Shown in pieces: positions 34,255 to 46,536 of a DNA stretch of 64,000 nt. A program made the position numbers and the translations under genes. The notes under the pieces were generated by a model. The model saw only the letters and a list, made by a program, of their open reading frames with translations, searched no databases and was not told where the DNA came from. Source of the DNA: Canna indica (taxonomy: Eukaryota > Streptophyta > Magnoliopsida > Zingiberales > Cannaceae); assembly GCA_034359265.1 (NCBI GenBank), contig CP136897.1, positions 18,656,001-18,720,000 of the forward strand, given 5' to 3'. Numbering within the stretch: the stretch's first letter is position 1; the number at the start of each line of letters is the position of its first letter.

Positions 34255-34940
34255 GTATTTTGGTATAATGTATTTTGGTGTAATGAATACTTTATGATAA
34301 CTGGATATAACTGATATCATATGCTGATATCAGTAACAGCTGATAAGTTATATCAGTATCAGCTATCAGCTGATATCAGATAATTGTCAATATCACCTGA
34401 TACTTATATCAATTATCAACTGATAACTTTTGATATTAAATAACCGTGGATAACATTTTGACAGTGAAAATAACTAATAGCATTTTGACATAACACGGTA
34501 AAATTGAAATTGGATATATTTTGACATAACTGGTAGTATTTTGACACATAATTGGATATAACTGATATCAACTGTTGATAACTGATATCAGTATAGCTAT
34601 CGGCTGATATCAGATACTTGACAGTATTAGCTGATACTGATACTATCAAGTGATACAATGAATATTAACTGGTGATATTAAATGACAGTATCAGCATAAC
34701 TGAAACTTACTGAAAACATAACTTCATCAATTCACAGTGAACCAAAATCTATATTTCAAAATATCATAGTATCAAATTCATAGTATCATCCCTTATAGCC
34801 TTTACAAAACATGAAACTTAGTCCATTCATATATATACAATGTCAAAGTAGTGTCAATCACAGTGACACGGTATCAAAATCAAAGTTTACAGTGTCAATC
34901 ACAGTGACAGTATCAAAATGACAGTATCAGATTACAATGT
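34255..34940. repeat. CTGATATCAG-type palindromic array in the MULE
   Basis: Between the convergent genes the words CTGATATCAG, CTGATACT, AGCTGATATCAG and ATAACTGATATC recur many times over about 34295-34700. Looser GTGTCAATCACAGTGACA units follow near 34850-34930. Each decamer is self-complementary. It could mark a bidirectional termination zone or a degraded satellite. Confidence 0.75.
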
Positions 34941-35209
34941 TTAACAATAGTTCAATCTTCTCTTGTTTTTGTCTCATTTTGTCCACCAATAGGAAAAGTT
35001 TGAGATGCTTGGAACTCTTCTCTTGCTTCTCTTGCTACTTGTAAGCGTTAAACTCTCATATCTCGTTCTCGAATAATTGAGCCACTCCATTTTCCTCGGC
35101 TTGAACAAATTGCCATTCCACTACCGGGCATCTATAAAATAAATAAGCATGAATTAGCTCTCCAAATTGAAATAACTTGTAATATGAAAAAGTTAGTAAA
35201 CTAATTTGT

Positions 35210-38200
35210 AATACTCTATAGAAAGTGTTCCATGTTTCCTCTCCAACAAACATTCCAAATCCTTGTGAAGTTATAGTTGTTTCTCTTCATATTGCCTAAA
35301 ACACATCAATTATATTAGAATGTTATTGCTAATAGCAAAATCATAACCCAAGTCCACTTACTGCCACTATACTCCTACTTGGATCATCTCTTGCAGAGTT
35401 GGATGGTCCCCCTCTTGATCTTCCCCTGCTTGATGTGGAGGCTCTACCTCTACCTCTGCCTCTGCTTGTTGATGTGGAGGCTCTACCTCTACCTCTGCTT
35501 GTGCCCTAAAATATTAGGTTATTGTTAGGTTACTGCTTAACAACTTAATAATGAAACTTAACTTACCTCCTCCTCCACTGGTGCAGTTGATGAAACTCCC
35601 CTAAGTGGACATCTTCGTCTGTTATGACCTTCCTTGAAACATAACTGATATGTAATGGATGTTCCATGTCTCGAGTACCTTGATGCTTGGCTATCATCCT
35701 CATTCATTTCTCTTCTTATCACCTTCAATGGTTCAATAAAATTTGCATAAGTCTTTAGGTAATTAAGCATCTCTCTTAAAGTAGTCACTTACATACTTAT
35801 CAGGGTCATCCTTCATCCAAACAATGCAAGAAACTGCATGGTTACATGGCATACCAGTTAGATCCCACCGTCGACACGAACAACTATGACTGCCAATGTT
35901 TACAACATGAATCTTGCTCATATATTGAACTTCAAATTTCAAGTTCCCACTTGGTGTAACAATACAAAACCTACTTTCCTCTTTGTTAATCTCCAATTTT
36001 TTTCTTATATTTGAACATATGTCATCAGTCCACTTCATAATCATCACTCTCTTCATATACATCCTTTGCATTAGTGAACGTCGTATCTCCTCAAGCATAT
36101 CAACAATTGGTTTGCTTCTTGCATTTAATATGTAACCATTGAATGTCTCTGATATATTGTTGGTCACATTATCTGACTTGCAATTTGTACTAATGTATGC
36201 TTGTCAGAATTTTTTCAGCCGAATGGAGATGAAAGCTTAGTGGGCTTGAGGTGAATCTGCGGTCATCTCTTCTAACACTCTATTTAGTTCAAATTCTTCC
36301 ACAGGTCTCACTACCTTACAGAACAATGATTTATAGTAGTGCTCATTGAACTTCTTCTTCCAATTTGCGTATAGATGTCTTGCACAATTTTTGTGCTCGG
36401 CAAATGGCACTCGTTCCAGCAGGGCATGTTCAAGTCCCTGCAATAAACAAATGTAACATGAACCCCAAGAATGAGTATTTCAAAAATGCTTATTTAACTA
36501 AAAAATTGCTTACCTTTTATTGGTCGCTGACAATTGTTATACCATATCCTTCAATAATTTGGAGGTCATCAAAAAACAACCCCAAGAACCACTTCCAAGC
36601 ATCGTAATTTTCATCTTCAACCACTGCCCAAGCTATAGGAAACATTTGGTTGTTTCCATCTACACCAATGGCTGATAGCAACTGTCTACCTAGAAAGATT
36701 TTCAAGAAACATCCATCAAACCCGATAATTGGACGACAACCTTGGAGAAAACCATTTTTAAGTGCATCAAACCCAATATATATTCTTTTAAATATAGGGG
36801 GTGCACCGGTATACTCCCTATCACATACAATTTGGAACAGACTTGTTGGGTTCTTCCTTTTAAGTTCTAATAGATATGGACCCAAAAGTGCATAGTGGTC
36901 CTCTACTGAACCTCGAAGCTTTTCTAGGGTAGCCGACCTCACTCTATACCATTTTGCTCTAGGTAATGTTATAAAAAAATTTGATTGAAAATCTTGTGAC
37001 ATAAGCTTGACATCCCAATTTGGATTACTTCTGAAAGTTTTCAAATAGTAATTTGATAGTCAATCCACTGTTGCTTGTCTATTTGTCATACTTCTAGAAC
37101 ATTTGTGTACCTTCTCATAAGACTTGATGATGAACGTGGCTTCATATTACTTCCAAATACCATAAATCCTCCACGGACAACTTCCCATACACTTTGCTTC
37201 CATTCTTTCCTTACAACATCTCAGCTATCTTATATTTACACCATTGGACAATGCGTATGACTGCACATCTTGCTTAAATTGCTTCATAGACTCAAACTCC
37301 ATTCCAATTTCAAATCTAATGTCTTACATCTTACACTTTGGGTTATAAATCTTGCCACGTCATTTTTTCCTTCTTGAATCTACAACCTCTGTTTCACTGT
37401 TCGGTGTAAGCACTTCATCATCACTTGAATCATATTCACTATGCAATTATTCATTATCATCTACTCAGGGGCGGAGCCAGTGTACTGTCAGGAGGGGCAA
37501 TTGCCCCTCCTGACATTGGTCTCCCCCCTTCAATTTATATTAAATATATATAGTAATATATATTATAGATATGAGTATTTAGTTATATTTGCTCCTCCTA
37601 AAAATATTTTTTATCGTATAATTATTTTTCTGATATGCGATTTTATATTTTGTCCCTCCTGAAATAATTTTCTGGCTTCGCCCCTGCATCTACTCTTTGA
37701 CTTGGAGGTATGCTACCACCTGTAATCTGAACTGGTACTTCCATTCTTTCACTTGGAGGAGTCAAGTCAGCTTCACACTGGACTGGCACAGGTATTGCAT
37801 CATTCAAGTTACCACTGTCAGATGATGAAGATGCTATTGGGTCATATAAGTTGGGAGGAGGATATTTCTTACGTAGTATATCTTCCTTCTTCATGGTTCT
37901 TGCCTCTATGTATTCATCATCAGTGAAATCTTCAAATTTACTTGACATTAATTCATCGTCAGTTTCTCCAATAGGTAAATTTGCATCATATGATGAAGTA
38001 GTATTGTCATCATCACTTTGCCCAACTAGTTCTATTGCAGGTTATCCTTCTTCAAGTGATGTGGCTTGTTCAAGTGGTTCCATTGCAGTTTGTTCTCCTT
38101 GAAGTGATGTGGGTTGTAGTACATCTGAAAATTGCAATGATTTTTCTTGTTGGAAAGCTTGATGAACATCAGCAGTATCACTTGAACTACTACTACCAGA

Positions 38201-38811
38201 ATTGCTATCTGTCTTGGTCTTTCCCTTTTGCTTTACCTTTTGCATTTGCACAAACTGATATCTTTCCATATCATTTGAGCTACTACTGTCTGAATTGCTA
38301 TTTGTCTTTCCCATATCAACAGATTATGGTTTTTTAACAAGGATAACTGTCTTTGCCTTTCTCTTTCCCATATCTGAGCTACTACTATCTGAAGTAATAT
38401 GAACCTAAACAAAATGTAGAAACATGAAACATGAAGTAATATGTGAAGATATATAAAACAACATGCAGTTATCTGAAACATGAAACATGAAGTAATATCT
38501 GAAACATAAAACATTCAGGTTTCAGACCAATGAAACATGAAACAAAATGCAATAGAAGATGACCAAAAGTGAAAAATAAAATGATAGCATGCAATATGTA
38601 AAGCCCTAATTACAGATTCAACAAACCATCCAAACCCTAATTTTGATATCAAACCCTTAAAACACTGAATCCAATAAGGAATGAAGCAAAATACTAAGAA
38701 ATTACTGGTTTGGAAGTAGATGAAGTATCTCGTTTTTGAGGAAGAACCGTCTTGCGACGACAAGTAGAATACCGTAACGACTGGTTGCTGTGCACCACCA
38801 TTCTAGAATGA
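35210..38811 (-). pseudogene. MULE transposase (MuDR/SWIM type), decayed
   Basis: Read on the minus strand, parts appear in order. A Ser/Asp-rich N-terminal region occupies 38314-37700. A MuDR-type DNA-binding region lies near 37340-37040 (FEIGMEFESMKQFKQDVQSY, then KCMGSCPWRI). The transposase core follows at 37044-36517 (IIGFDGCFLK, LLSAIGVDGNNQMFPIAWAV, then IVSDQ). After an intron comes EHALLERVPFAEHKNCARHL (36443-36237), then NNISETFNGYILNARSKPI and a SWIM finger CSCRRWDLTGMPCNHAV (36167-35763). A zinc knuckle YQLCFKEGHNRRRC (35788-35558) has Tyr where the first Cys is expected. Last are an RGRGRA-rich segment and a C-terminal GFGMFVGEETW exon. Many defects are present: stops inside the DNA-binding region, several at Trp positions (TGG to TGA); SDQ followed by TAA; a stop near 36235; and a frameshift near 35775. 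A MITE at 37466 interrupts it as well. Confidence 0.9.
37466..37686. mobile_element. hAT-type MITE inside the MULE transposase
   Basis: The left end CAGGGGCGGAGCCAGTGTAC and the reversed right end CAGGGGCGAAGCCAGAAAAT match. A perfect 8-bp duplication CATCTACT lies at 37458-37465 and 37687-37694. It is the same family as 21170-21367. It splits the Ser-rich N-terminal region of the transposase, so it arrived after the MULE. Confidence 0.95.
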
Positions 38812-39650
38812 ACAATCGCCGAAGACGTGGGCAATGTCTGGAACGATCACTCGCTGGACAACTTCGTTGGAGACGTCGGGGAAAATATCAAATCATCTCG
38901 CCAGTTGAAGTCGCCCTCGACGCGGCTTCACTGTGGGGCAGCAGTCGAGTAAGAGTGGGGAAGTAGCTAGGTTTTTTTATTTTTGAAGTGGGGCAACAGT
39001 TGGTGATGTGGAAGGGTTTCTTTTTTTAAAAAAAATATATTTATATATTTATTTTTAATGATGTGTAAAAATAATATTATTTTATTCCATATGGGCATGC
39101 CACGTCATGAAGTTAATGGGGCTGACGATGGAGAGATGACGGAAGGATATAATTGAGATCAATGTCAAAGTTGAGGATGTAATTTGGTATTATTTCGAAT
39201 TTGACTACAAATGAGATAATGTCCAAAGTTCATAATGTATTCTGGTAATTACCCATATTATTTTTGAATTGCATGAGATTGTTAGTGTGATTCACAAATC
39301 TACAATGATGAAAATTTTGAAATAAGAAAAAGTAAATTGATGAATAAGATGATGATATATATAATTATGCTTCAAATTATTAAAAAATATATTTTCCATC
39401 TAGTTCTTAAAATATTTCTTCTTCTTTTTTTCATTTGGTCACTCATGTTTGCACTTAACAGTAAAAATAAACAGAAAGTTAACGGAGGGATCAAACGGAA
39501 ATTAAAATATTTTTTAAAGGACTAAACAAATTTTTTTTAAAAGAGATGAATTAAACGAAAAAAACTTAATATTTCGAGGATCAAAAATATATTTAAACCT
39601 TTCTAATTTATATGTAATTTTAGGGTAAAAAGAAAGGCCTTTTCTCAGTC

Positions 39651-39659
39651 TATAAATAG
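39651..39659 (+). promoter_or_regulatory. TATA box of SNU13
   Basis: TATAAATAG stands 131 bases before the start codon. The same motif and following 5' UTR text ('agggcacactttcgagccgg') occur before the second copy (46178-46186), supporting the call by conservation. Confidence 0.75.
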
Positions 39660-39781
39660 TAAAGTTCAACAACGCACCGCCAGTAGTTATCGCTAGGGCA
39701 CACTTTCGAGCCGGCTGCCTCGTTAAAACCCCGACCGCGAGCCGCTAACACCTGCTGTTTCTTCTTCTCTGCATCCCGATC

Positions 39782-41251
39782 ATGGTGCGTCATCTCTTCC
39801 TCATTCTTTCCCTCTGATTTGCTACCGTTGGATTTTTCTTTTGCTTAAGTCGCCGCTGTCTTTCATGGTTTTCCGTTCATTGTTGAGTAGTATTAGGGTT
39901 CCTTATTTTCCTTTTTAATCTTTCCGCAAGAGCACCGAGACAGTGAACCCAAAGGCGTATCCTTTGGCGGATGCCCAGCTCACGATAACCATACTGGATC
40001 TAATCCAGCAGGCAGCCAACTATAAGCAACTCAAGAAGGGTGCTAATGAAGGTATTCTTGTTCATTTGTGTTTGTTTCCTTTTATTTGATTTCCAATCTC
40101 ATATTTCTGTATAGCCTTGTGCTTATATTCATGGTTGATTCTTTTCTTCCTATCAGCAACCAAGACTCTTAACAGAGGCATATCCGAGTTTGTTGTGATG
40201 GCAGCTGATACAGAGCCACTCGAAATCCTCCTCCATCTCCCCTTGCTTGCTGAAGATAAGGTATTTCAAAGAGCTCTTGACTCAATGCTCTAGCTCTATT
40301 CTTCAGTTCGTATAAGATTTAGGGGAGTTTTAGGTTGAGAAATTTAATAGTATGAAGATGCACACCAGCTCAAATCCCAGAACACAATCAACGGGATTGT
40401 ACATCAATCATAGAGCTTTTTCACTTTCTAATAATCATAAAAAAGGACTTAAATGCAGAGGATAAACTCTTAATACTCCAAAAAAATCCATGGGTAGCTC
40501 ATGTCAAAGTACTTTTTTCTTGAACAATGGATCTCCCTTCTCTCATAATCAAAATATCACATTTTGTGGGTAACTACTTCAAAACCTTGCCTCACAGACT
40601 AAGCAGTTTGGGGTCTAGATTGCTGGCTAGTGTATTACAATCTCCCACTCAGATTCTCAATTTTCTTGCCAACTTAAATGGCATCCCACATGGACCATTT
40701 TATTTATTTCTTTAGCTGAACATTGACATTTCAGCACATGGATGATATAGTTGCTGCTATAGGTTTAAAGAGAAGTCACAAAGGTAGTTTTTCTATATTT
40801 TAGTGTTTTGAGTAATTAAATATGTATAGTTTCAGAAAATTTACAATTAGTACTTATGCAATTTATGTGTTTAGAATTGGATTCAGACTGGTTCCTATGT
40901 TTTTTTTAATTTCATCCATCTTCAGAGCATAACTCTTAACCAACAAGTAGCCTCTTAGTTCTCTTATGCCTATTTGGTGATGAATATTTTTTCATTTCGT
41001 AATGGCAGAATGTGCCCTATGTTTTTGTTCCTTCCAAACAAGCTCTTGGTCGAGCATGTGGGGTGACGAGGCCTGTAATTTCCTGTTCAGTGACTAGTAA
41101 CGAAGGTAGCCAGCTTAAATCTCAAATTCAGCAACTCAAGGTATATTTCTTAAGTGTTTTGCTTTGTTTACCATGATTTTTCTTCTGAGTTGTGATCATC
41201 GTTCTGTTCATTTACCAATTGCAGGTTGCTATTGAGAAGCTGCTGATCTAG
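39782..41251 (+). CDS. SNU13: SNU13/NHP2L1, L7Ae-family RNA-binding protein
   Basis: Five exons join in frame to 128 residues, the normal length of the family: 39782-39784 (the ATG alone), 39931-40051, 40157-40260, 41009-41140 and 41225-41251. The protein begins [20 protein letters not shown] and includes [55 protein letters not shown] and a C-terminal AIEKLLI. In eukaryotes this protein binds the kink-turn of U4 snRNA and of box C/D snoRNAs, working in the spliceosome and in rRNA methylation, in the nucleus and nucleolus. The start codon lies alone on exon 1, followed directly by the donor GTGCGT. Every intron is GT-AG and every phase agrees. The gene is uninterrupted, unlike its partner at 46319, and is presumably the working copy. 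Confidence 0.96.
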
Positions 41252-41850
41252 AACTGCAGGTACATTTCAGCATGATGGGCTTCTAGGAGACTTAATGGGA
41301 GGCTTGGACTGATGATGTTGGAGTCTTTTTCCAGAATTTTTGACTGTTCTCTTCATTACGTTTTCTTGTAGTCTCTATGATCCGTCGAACTTCTTTTGTT
41401 GCAGAATTTACAAAATCAGATTTTGAGACAATGCATAGTTTGTCTACTTATAATGAGCGTGTGGCTATATATTTTTATTAACCACTATGAAATTAGCATT
41501 TATAGTATTAATGATTCTTCTTAAGTAATTATATGTAGTATTAAAATGTAGTCTCAAACATCATACTTACCTGCTCTTCTAGCTCAAGAATTTGAATATT
41601 ATATATTTTTAATGAAACAAAAATAATATGACAAATAATGTCAGATTCAAGATATTGTTTACAAGTATATATATAGCATGTACCAACAAACTGCACTTTG
41701 TATCGACAAGCATCATATGAACTGATGAACACTACTAGCAGACTGTAAATGTTTTGTCATCTAATTCTCTAGTTATACTTTGCTTTCTATTTTCATTAGG
41801 ATGTGATGTCAACATTTGAAATTACTCCAATCTCATCTTAAACTTCCTAA
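41252..41850 (+). other. 3' UTR and flank of SNU13
   Basis: To about 41470 the sequence is paralleled after the second copy (57908-58150), for example 'cagcatgatgggcttct' and 'gaggcttggactgatgatgt', so this is duplicated UTR and flank. Beyond it nothing is recognised. Confidence 0.6.
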
Positions 41851-41930
41851 TGGTCCGTTTGTTTCTCATAATTTTAAGGTACAACATTGGACAATTAGTT
41901 GTCTTTTGTTTGCGGTACTTTTGTTTTAAA
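41851..41930. mobile_element. Fragment of a Harbinger-type end
   Basis: GGTCCGTTTGTTTCTCATAA and 'ttttaaggtacaacattgga' closely follow the reversed right end of the Harbinger-type element at 50526-52062 (GGGTCCGTTCGTTTCGCATA). No opposite end was found here, so this is a truncated relative. Confidence 0.55.
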
Positions 41931-43339
41931 TATTTTTACATGTATTTCATAATAGATATTGAGGATTAGTTAGATGAAAATCTTGTTGTCTAAACAAATC
42001 ATTCCAAGTGCATCTTGCTCCACTCATACCAAGAAAAGAGCTAAATTGAATATATCTACTATTTTTGCAAAAGAGTTTTAAAAGAGTTTTTGCACATGGC
42101 GGATGGACTAAATACATATGTTGCAATTGATTTCTCCACAATCAGGAGTATAACAAGTAATTTGTACAATGATCCGTACGACATTCCTAGTTGTATTGCT
42201 AGACTTGGTACTATCTTTGATTTTATTTCATCAAGTATATTGCAAGGCGACAATGGTTCTTAAGGATGATCTAATTTTTATCCCATCAAGCCTATTGCAA
42301 GGCAACAATGGTTTTAAGGATGATCGTGGTGCTTGGGTTGTTTTGATGTTAGATAGGCTAGTTTAGATATGTTATTTATATGATTGCACTTTAGATATGT
42401 TATTTATATGATTGCACTTTTTTATTTTCATAAAATAAACGTCAATCGGTTGAGCTTGTATTAAATTCATCCTATTGTAAATTCAATGTTACTATAATTA
42501 AATAGTTGACGTGTCATCGTTGACCCACTAGTATCTTAGTGGTTAGACATCTAGTATACTTTCAATAGATATTGGGTTTGATCTTTGCTTATAACACTTT
42601 GTGTTTAATTCCACATCTATGTATACTTTCAAATGTCGTGTGCGTATAATTTCGATCTATATACGCATTGTAATGATTATGTTATAAAGTCATTTTTTTA
42701 AAAGAAGTAATTGGTGTGCTATAGGTGTTGTTGTCCCAATATTAATGATAGGTTACAATGTGATATATTTTTATTTTTATTTTATTTTAAAATATAAAAA
42801 TGAAATAAATGTTATATGTTGACACAATGACCTGTCAATGACACTATGGTGAATGTGAAATGCCACGTCAGCTACTAAATAGCTGTAATAAAACCAAGTT
42901 AATTAACAATCGGATAAAATTGATATGACCAAGTTATTATATTTCTATAGAAAAGATCATAATGGACCAATTAAATCGCTCCAACCTGTACAATTTCTCC
43001 TCATTTACAATTTAATTTTTCAAAGAAAAATTTAATAAATTATTTCTTAGTTACATTATTTGCTCATAAATAATTCTTTATCAAACACCGATTGTTTTAA
43101 AAAAAAACTATTTTATGCTTAAACTTCTTTCCCTCAATTATCTCATTGTTTTAGGTGGTTTTGATTGAATGTAATGAAATCATAAAAAATAAAAATAGTT
43201 AAGGAATAAAATAAATAAATAAATAACAATATTACCTTAATCAGTTAACATTGGGAAGAGAGGATAAAATTATCTTGGTTAACATAAGAAACAAAAGAAA
43301 TATAGAGAAAAATTATCTAAATATTCTTCTTAATTCTAA
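41931..43339. other. Intergenic, two small tandem duplications
   Basis: A unit with 'ttgcaaggcgacaatggtt' and 'aaggatgatc' occurs at about 42228 and again at about 42287. A 28-bp unit beginning TTAGATATGTTATTTATATG is repeated exactly at 42363-42390 and 42391-42418. Near 42530-42600 the text 'agtggttagacat ... gggtttgatctttg' resembles decayed tRNA-type boxes. No gene is seen. Confidence 0.6.
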
Positions 43340-45700
43340 TGAGTCGTATTATAATATATATATATATATAAACAAGAAACGACTTCTTCCCATCTAAATT
43401 CCCCTCACTCCCTCAACTTTTTATCTTTATTTTTACCCTCACTTATATTTTTATTTTTACCCATCCCCTCAAACTTTTCTCACTTTCCTCACCTAAATTT
43501 TTCCTCCTAAATTTTTACTCCAATTAAATTTGTAATAAAAGTTTTGGGTCTACTTATCTTTTCTATATGCACCTATTTTGATATTTTTAATTTATAATTT
43601 TTTAAATAATAATTATAAAAAAATTTATTGAAGTTTTTTATATTACATTCTTTGTTTTAAAATATTATTGTTTAGATTTGTTATTGAAAAATAGTATTTT
43701 TAAAACCAAAAAATTTATACAGAATAATTTAAACATCTCATTTTCTATTTTTTTCAACTTATTCTCTTATATTTATATTATATTGGATTTTTATCCCATA
43801 AAATTTTTATTATTTTATTATTTTTAATATTTTTATCATTGAAATTCATATAAATTAATTTTTTTTAATGTATATAATTATATTTTAAATAAGCAACATA
43901 TCATTCCCGCATAAACCCTCTACCCTCAAATTTTTGCCACTTTTCCCACCTAAATTTTTTCGGACCTAAATTTTTTTCTCCTAAATTTTTATTCTATTTA
44001 AATTTGGAATAAAAGTTTTTACCCAATTTACTTTCTCTATATGCACCTATTTTGATATTTTTAATTTTGTACTTATTGATTTGAATAATAATTGTAAATA
44101 TTTTTTATTTATTAAAGTTTTTTATATTAGTTTTTGTGTTTTGAAATATCATTTTTTTGGATTTGTTAATGAAAAATAGTATTTCAAAACCAAAGAAATT
44201 TACGTAGCTTAGAATAATTTAAATATTTTATTTACTATTTTTTTTCATTATGTTATCTTATATTTACATTATATTTGATTTTATCCATAAAAAAATTTTG
44301 TATTTTTTTTTTAATTTTTGATCATTGAAATCTATATAAATAATTCTTTTAATGTATATAATTATTTTTTATATTACTTTTATATTTATGAAATATCATT
44401 TTTTCTTTATTTTTGAAAGAATAAAATATTTCAAATTTCTTATTTTTGAAAAAATTATCTATACATATAACTTTTTAATTCATATACTTTATTTTACATT
44501 TGCATTATATTTGATGTTTACCCTTAAAATAATTAGTAGTTTCCCATTTTATTTTTTCTATTTATTTTCTGTTAAAAACCTATATAGTATTATTTGTTTT
44601 GAAATAGTTTTGATTTTTTTTATTTTTTAAATTATTAGTTTAATTTTTTATTCAAAAAGAAACAAAGTAATATTATTATATAAAAAAATTGTTATCATTT
44701 TTAGATTTATATCTTATTGAAATTTTATTTTGTATGTCACACTAGGTTATAAATTTATTTATATGAATTTTTATTTAATTATGTTTTTTTATATGAACAT
44801 ATTATTTTAAGCGTTAAAAATAATTATTAATCACAATTCATCTTTTACCTTTTTAATTCTTATCTTTACTTTAAATTTACTTATTTCTTATATTATTTTA
44901 AATTAAATTATATAAATATACGTGCACAATTTTATAATTATATAAATCAAAATCAAATTAATATATATTACTTTGTGGTATATTTATATATTATTATTTA
45001 AAATTATAATTTAATTTAAATATCTTACTATTAGTTTTTATTATCAAAAATATTTTTTTATAATATGATAATAATATTTTAACTTATTATAGGTATAGAA
45101 ATATTTAATTTTTAAAATTTAAAATTTAATTATTAAGAATATTAAATTATTGTCACAAATTTAACTTAATTAAAATTAATTTCAAATATAAATTAATTTT
45201 TCTAAAAATATAAAAAATAGTTTTAAATTTAAATTTATATAATTTTAAATTAAAATTATATTATAAAATGTGAAAATATCAAAAAAAAATCGTTAGACTA
45301 TTCTATTTATATATAATAATATATTGAAAATATAAAATTCAATTTTAAACTTTTATATAAAATGTTAATAATATAGTAATTTATTCTTGAAACATTTAGG
45401 TATACAATTATTTAATTCTATTTTTTTAAACTATTAATAATATTAAATTATAGATAAAATTTAATTTTAAATTGAAATTTTATATAACCATTTCTTGAAA
45501 TTATAAAAATTAGTTCTAAATTTAAATTTATATAATTTCAAATTAAATTTTTATTACAAAATTTGAATATATCAAAAAAAAATTGATCAACTATTCTATT
45601 TGTATATAAACATATATTAAAATATAATATTCAATTTCGAATTTTTTTATTTTAAAAATTACAAATTAACCATGCAAAGCGCGAGTACTTTAGGTAGTTT
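43340..45700 (+). mobile_element. Helitron-like AT-rich block with internal direct repeats
   Basis: The left side starts after a TA run with 'aaacaagaaacgacttcttc'. The right side ends 'accatgcaaagcgcgagtac' then TTTAGGTAG. This is the general form of plant Helitron 3' ends (GC-rich hairpin then CTRR), but decayed. About 430 bp at 43440-43870 is repeated imperfectly at 43900-44345, with shared 'tctatatgcacctattttga'. About 300 bp near 45060-45350 recurs near 45370-45640. No Rep/helicase coding is present. The composition is extremely AT-rich. The class assignment is tentative. Confidence 0.35.
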
Positions 45701-46177
45701 ATTCTAATTACTATCAACATAATAAAAATATGGGCTAATGTAAAATAAATTTAAAAATAAATATTAATTTGAAAATATAATTGATATAAATTAATTTTGA
45801 TTTAATTAAAATTACTTTATTAATTTTAAAATAACAAAAACAATTATTCACTTCTTCATAAATATTATTTAATAATAAAATAGTAATTATTTTAATATAC
45901 TTAATTATTAAAATTAATTTAATAATTTAATAATTATATTCTTTTGCAATATTATAAGTATTGAAGGATAATGTTAAAAAAATATCTTAAGAAATAGATA
46001 AAAATTACTTCTTCTTAAATTGATGTAAAATATATATTATTCATTCATTTCACGTCAATAAATTATGACTAAATAATAAAATAGATAAAAATAATAATAA
46101 TTACTATTTTATTTTTAATCTAGTGTTGCTGATATAATTATATATTTATATGATGTTAGCATAAGAATTTCCTACGA
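45701..46177. other. Intergenic, AT-rich
   Basis: Nearly pure A/T sequence up to the promoter of the SNU13 pseudogene. No gene or repeat boundary is recognised. Confidence 0.5.
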
Positions 46178-46536
46178 TATAAATAGTAAAGTTGAAGAAT
46201 GTACTAGCGTACTGCCAGAAGTTGTTGCTAGGGCACACTTTCGAGCCGGCTGCATCGTTCAAACCCCGAGCGCAAGCTACAGACACCCACTCTCTTTCTT
46301 CTCCTCCGCATCCGCATCATGGTTCGCTAAATCTCTTCCTCATTCTTCCCCTCTGATTTCTGCTTTTACTTTGCTATAGTTGGAATTTTCTTTTGTTTAA
46401 GTCGTTGTTGTCTTTCATGGTTTCTCTGTTCATTGTCGGGTAGTATTAGGTTTTTTTTCTTATGTTCTATTTTAATCTTTCCGGAAGAGCACCGAGACTG
46501 TGAACCCAAAGGCGTATCCGTTGGCCGATGCCCACT

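Larger units (their letters stand above)
32908..39254. mobile_element. Autonomous-type Mutator-like element (MULE), now decayed
   Basis: Terminal inverted repeats of about 235 bp open GGGTAATTACCTAAATACAT at the left and, reversed, GGGTAATTACCAGAATACAT at the right. ATATTGTTT (32899-32907) and ATATTATTT (39255-39263) form a 9-bp duplication with one mismatch. The 6.35-kb element holds a MuDR-type transposase gene on the minus strand (about 35210-38811) and a convergent small gene on the plus strand (33539-34095). Between the two 3' ends lies a CTGATATCAG-rich repeat. This two-gene convergent layout recalls maize MuDR (mudrA and mudrB), although the small gene here is a GRF zinc finger. Both genes contain stops and frameshifts, so the copy cannot encode its own transposase. 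Confidence 0.93.
32595..39599. mobile_element. Mutator-type foldback MITE, outer shell of a nest
   Basis: The left end GGTTTAATTATGTTTTTGGT is matched by the reversed right end GGTTTAAATATATTTTTGAT. A perfect 9-bp duplication TTTCTAATT lies at 32586-32594 and 39600-39608. Long arms follow, for example 'tttcgtttggtccctctgtt' and its inverse near 39485. Removing the Mutator-like element at 32908-39254 (plus 9 bp) leaves about 650 bp, a normal foldback size. Confidence 0.92.

Noticed and set aside
41281..41335. Possible box C/D snoRNA after SNU13 (TGATGATG motif)
   Set aside because: A single C-like motif without a credible D box or terminal stem; present in both copies only because the flank is duplicated.
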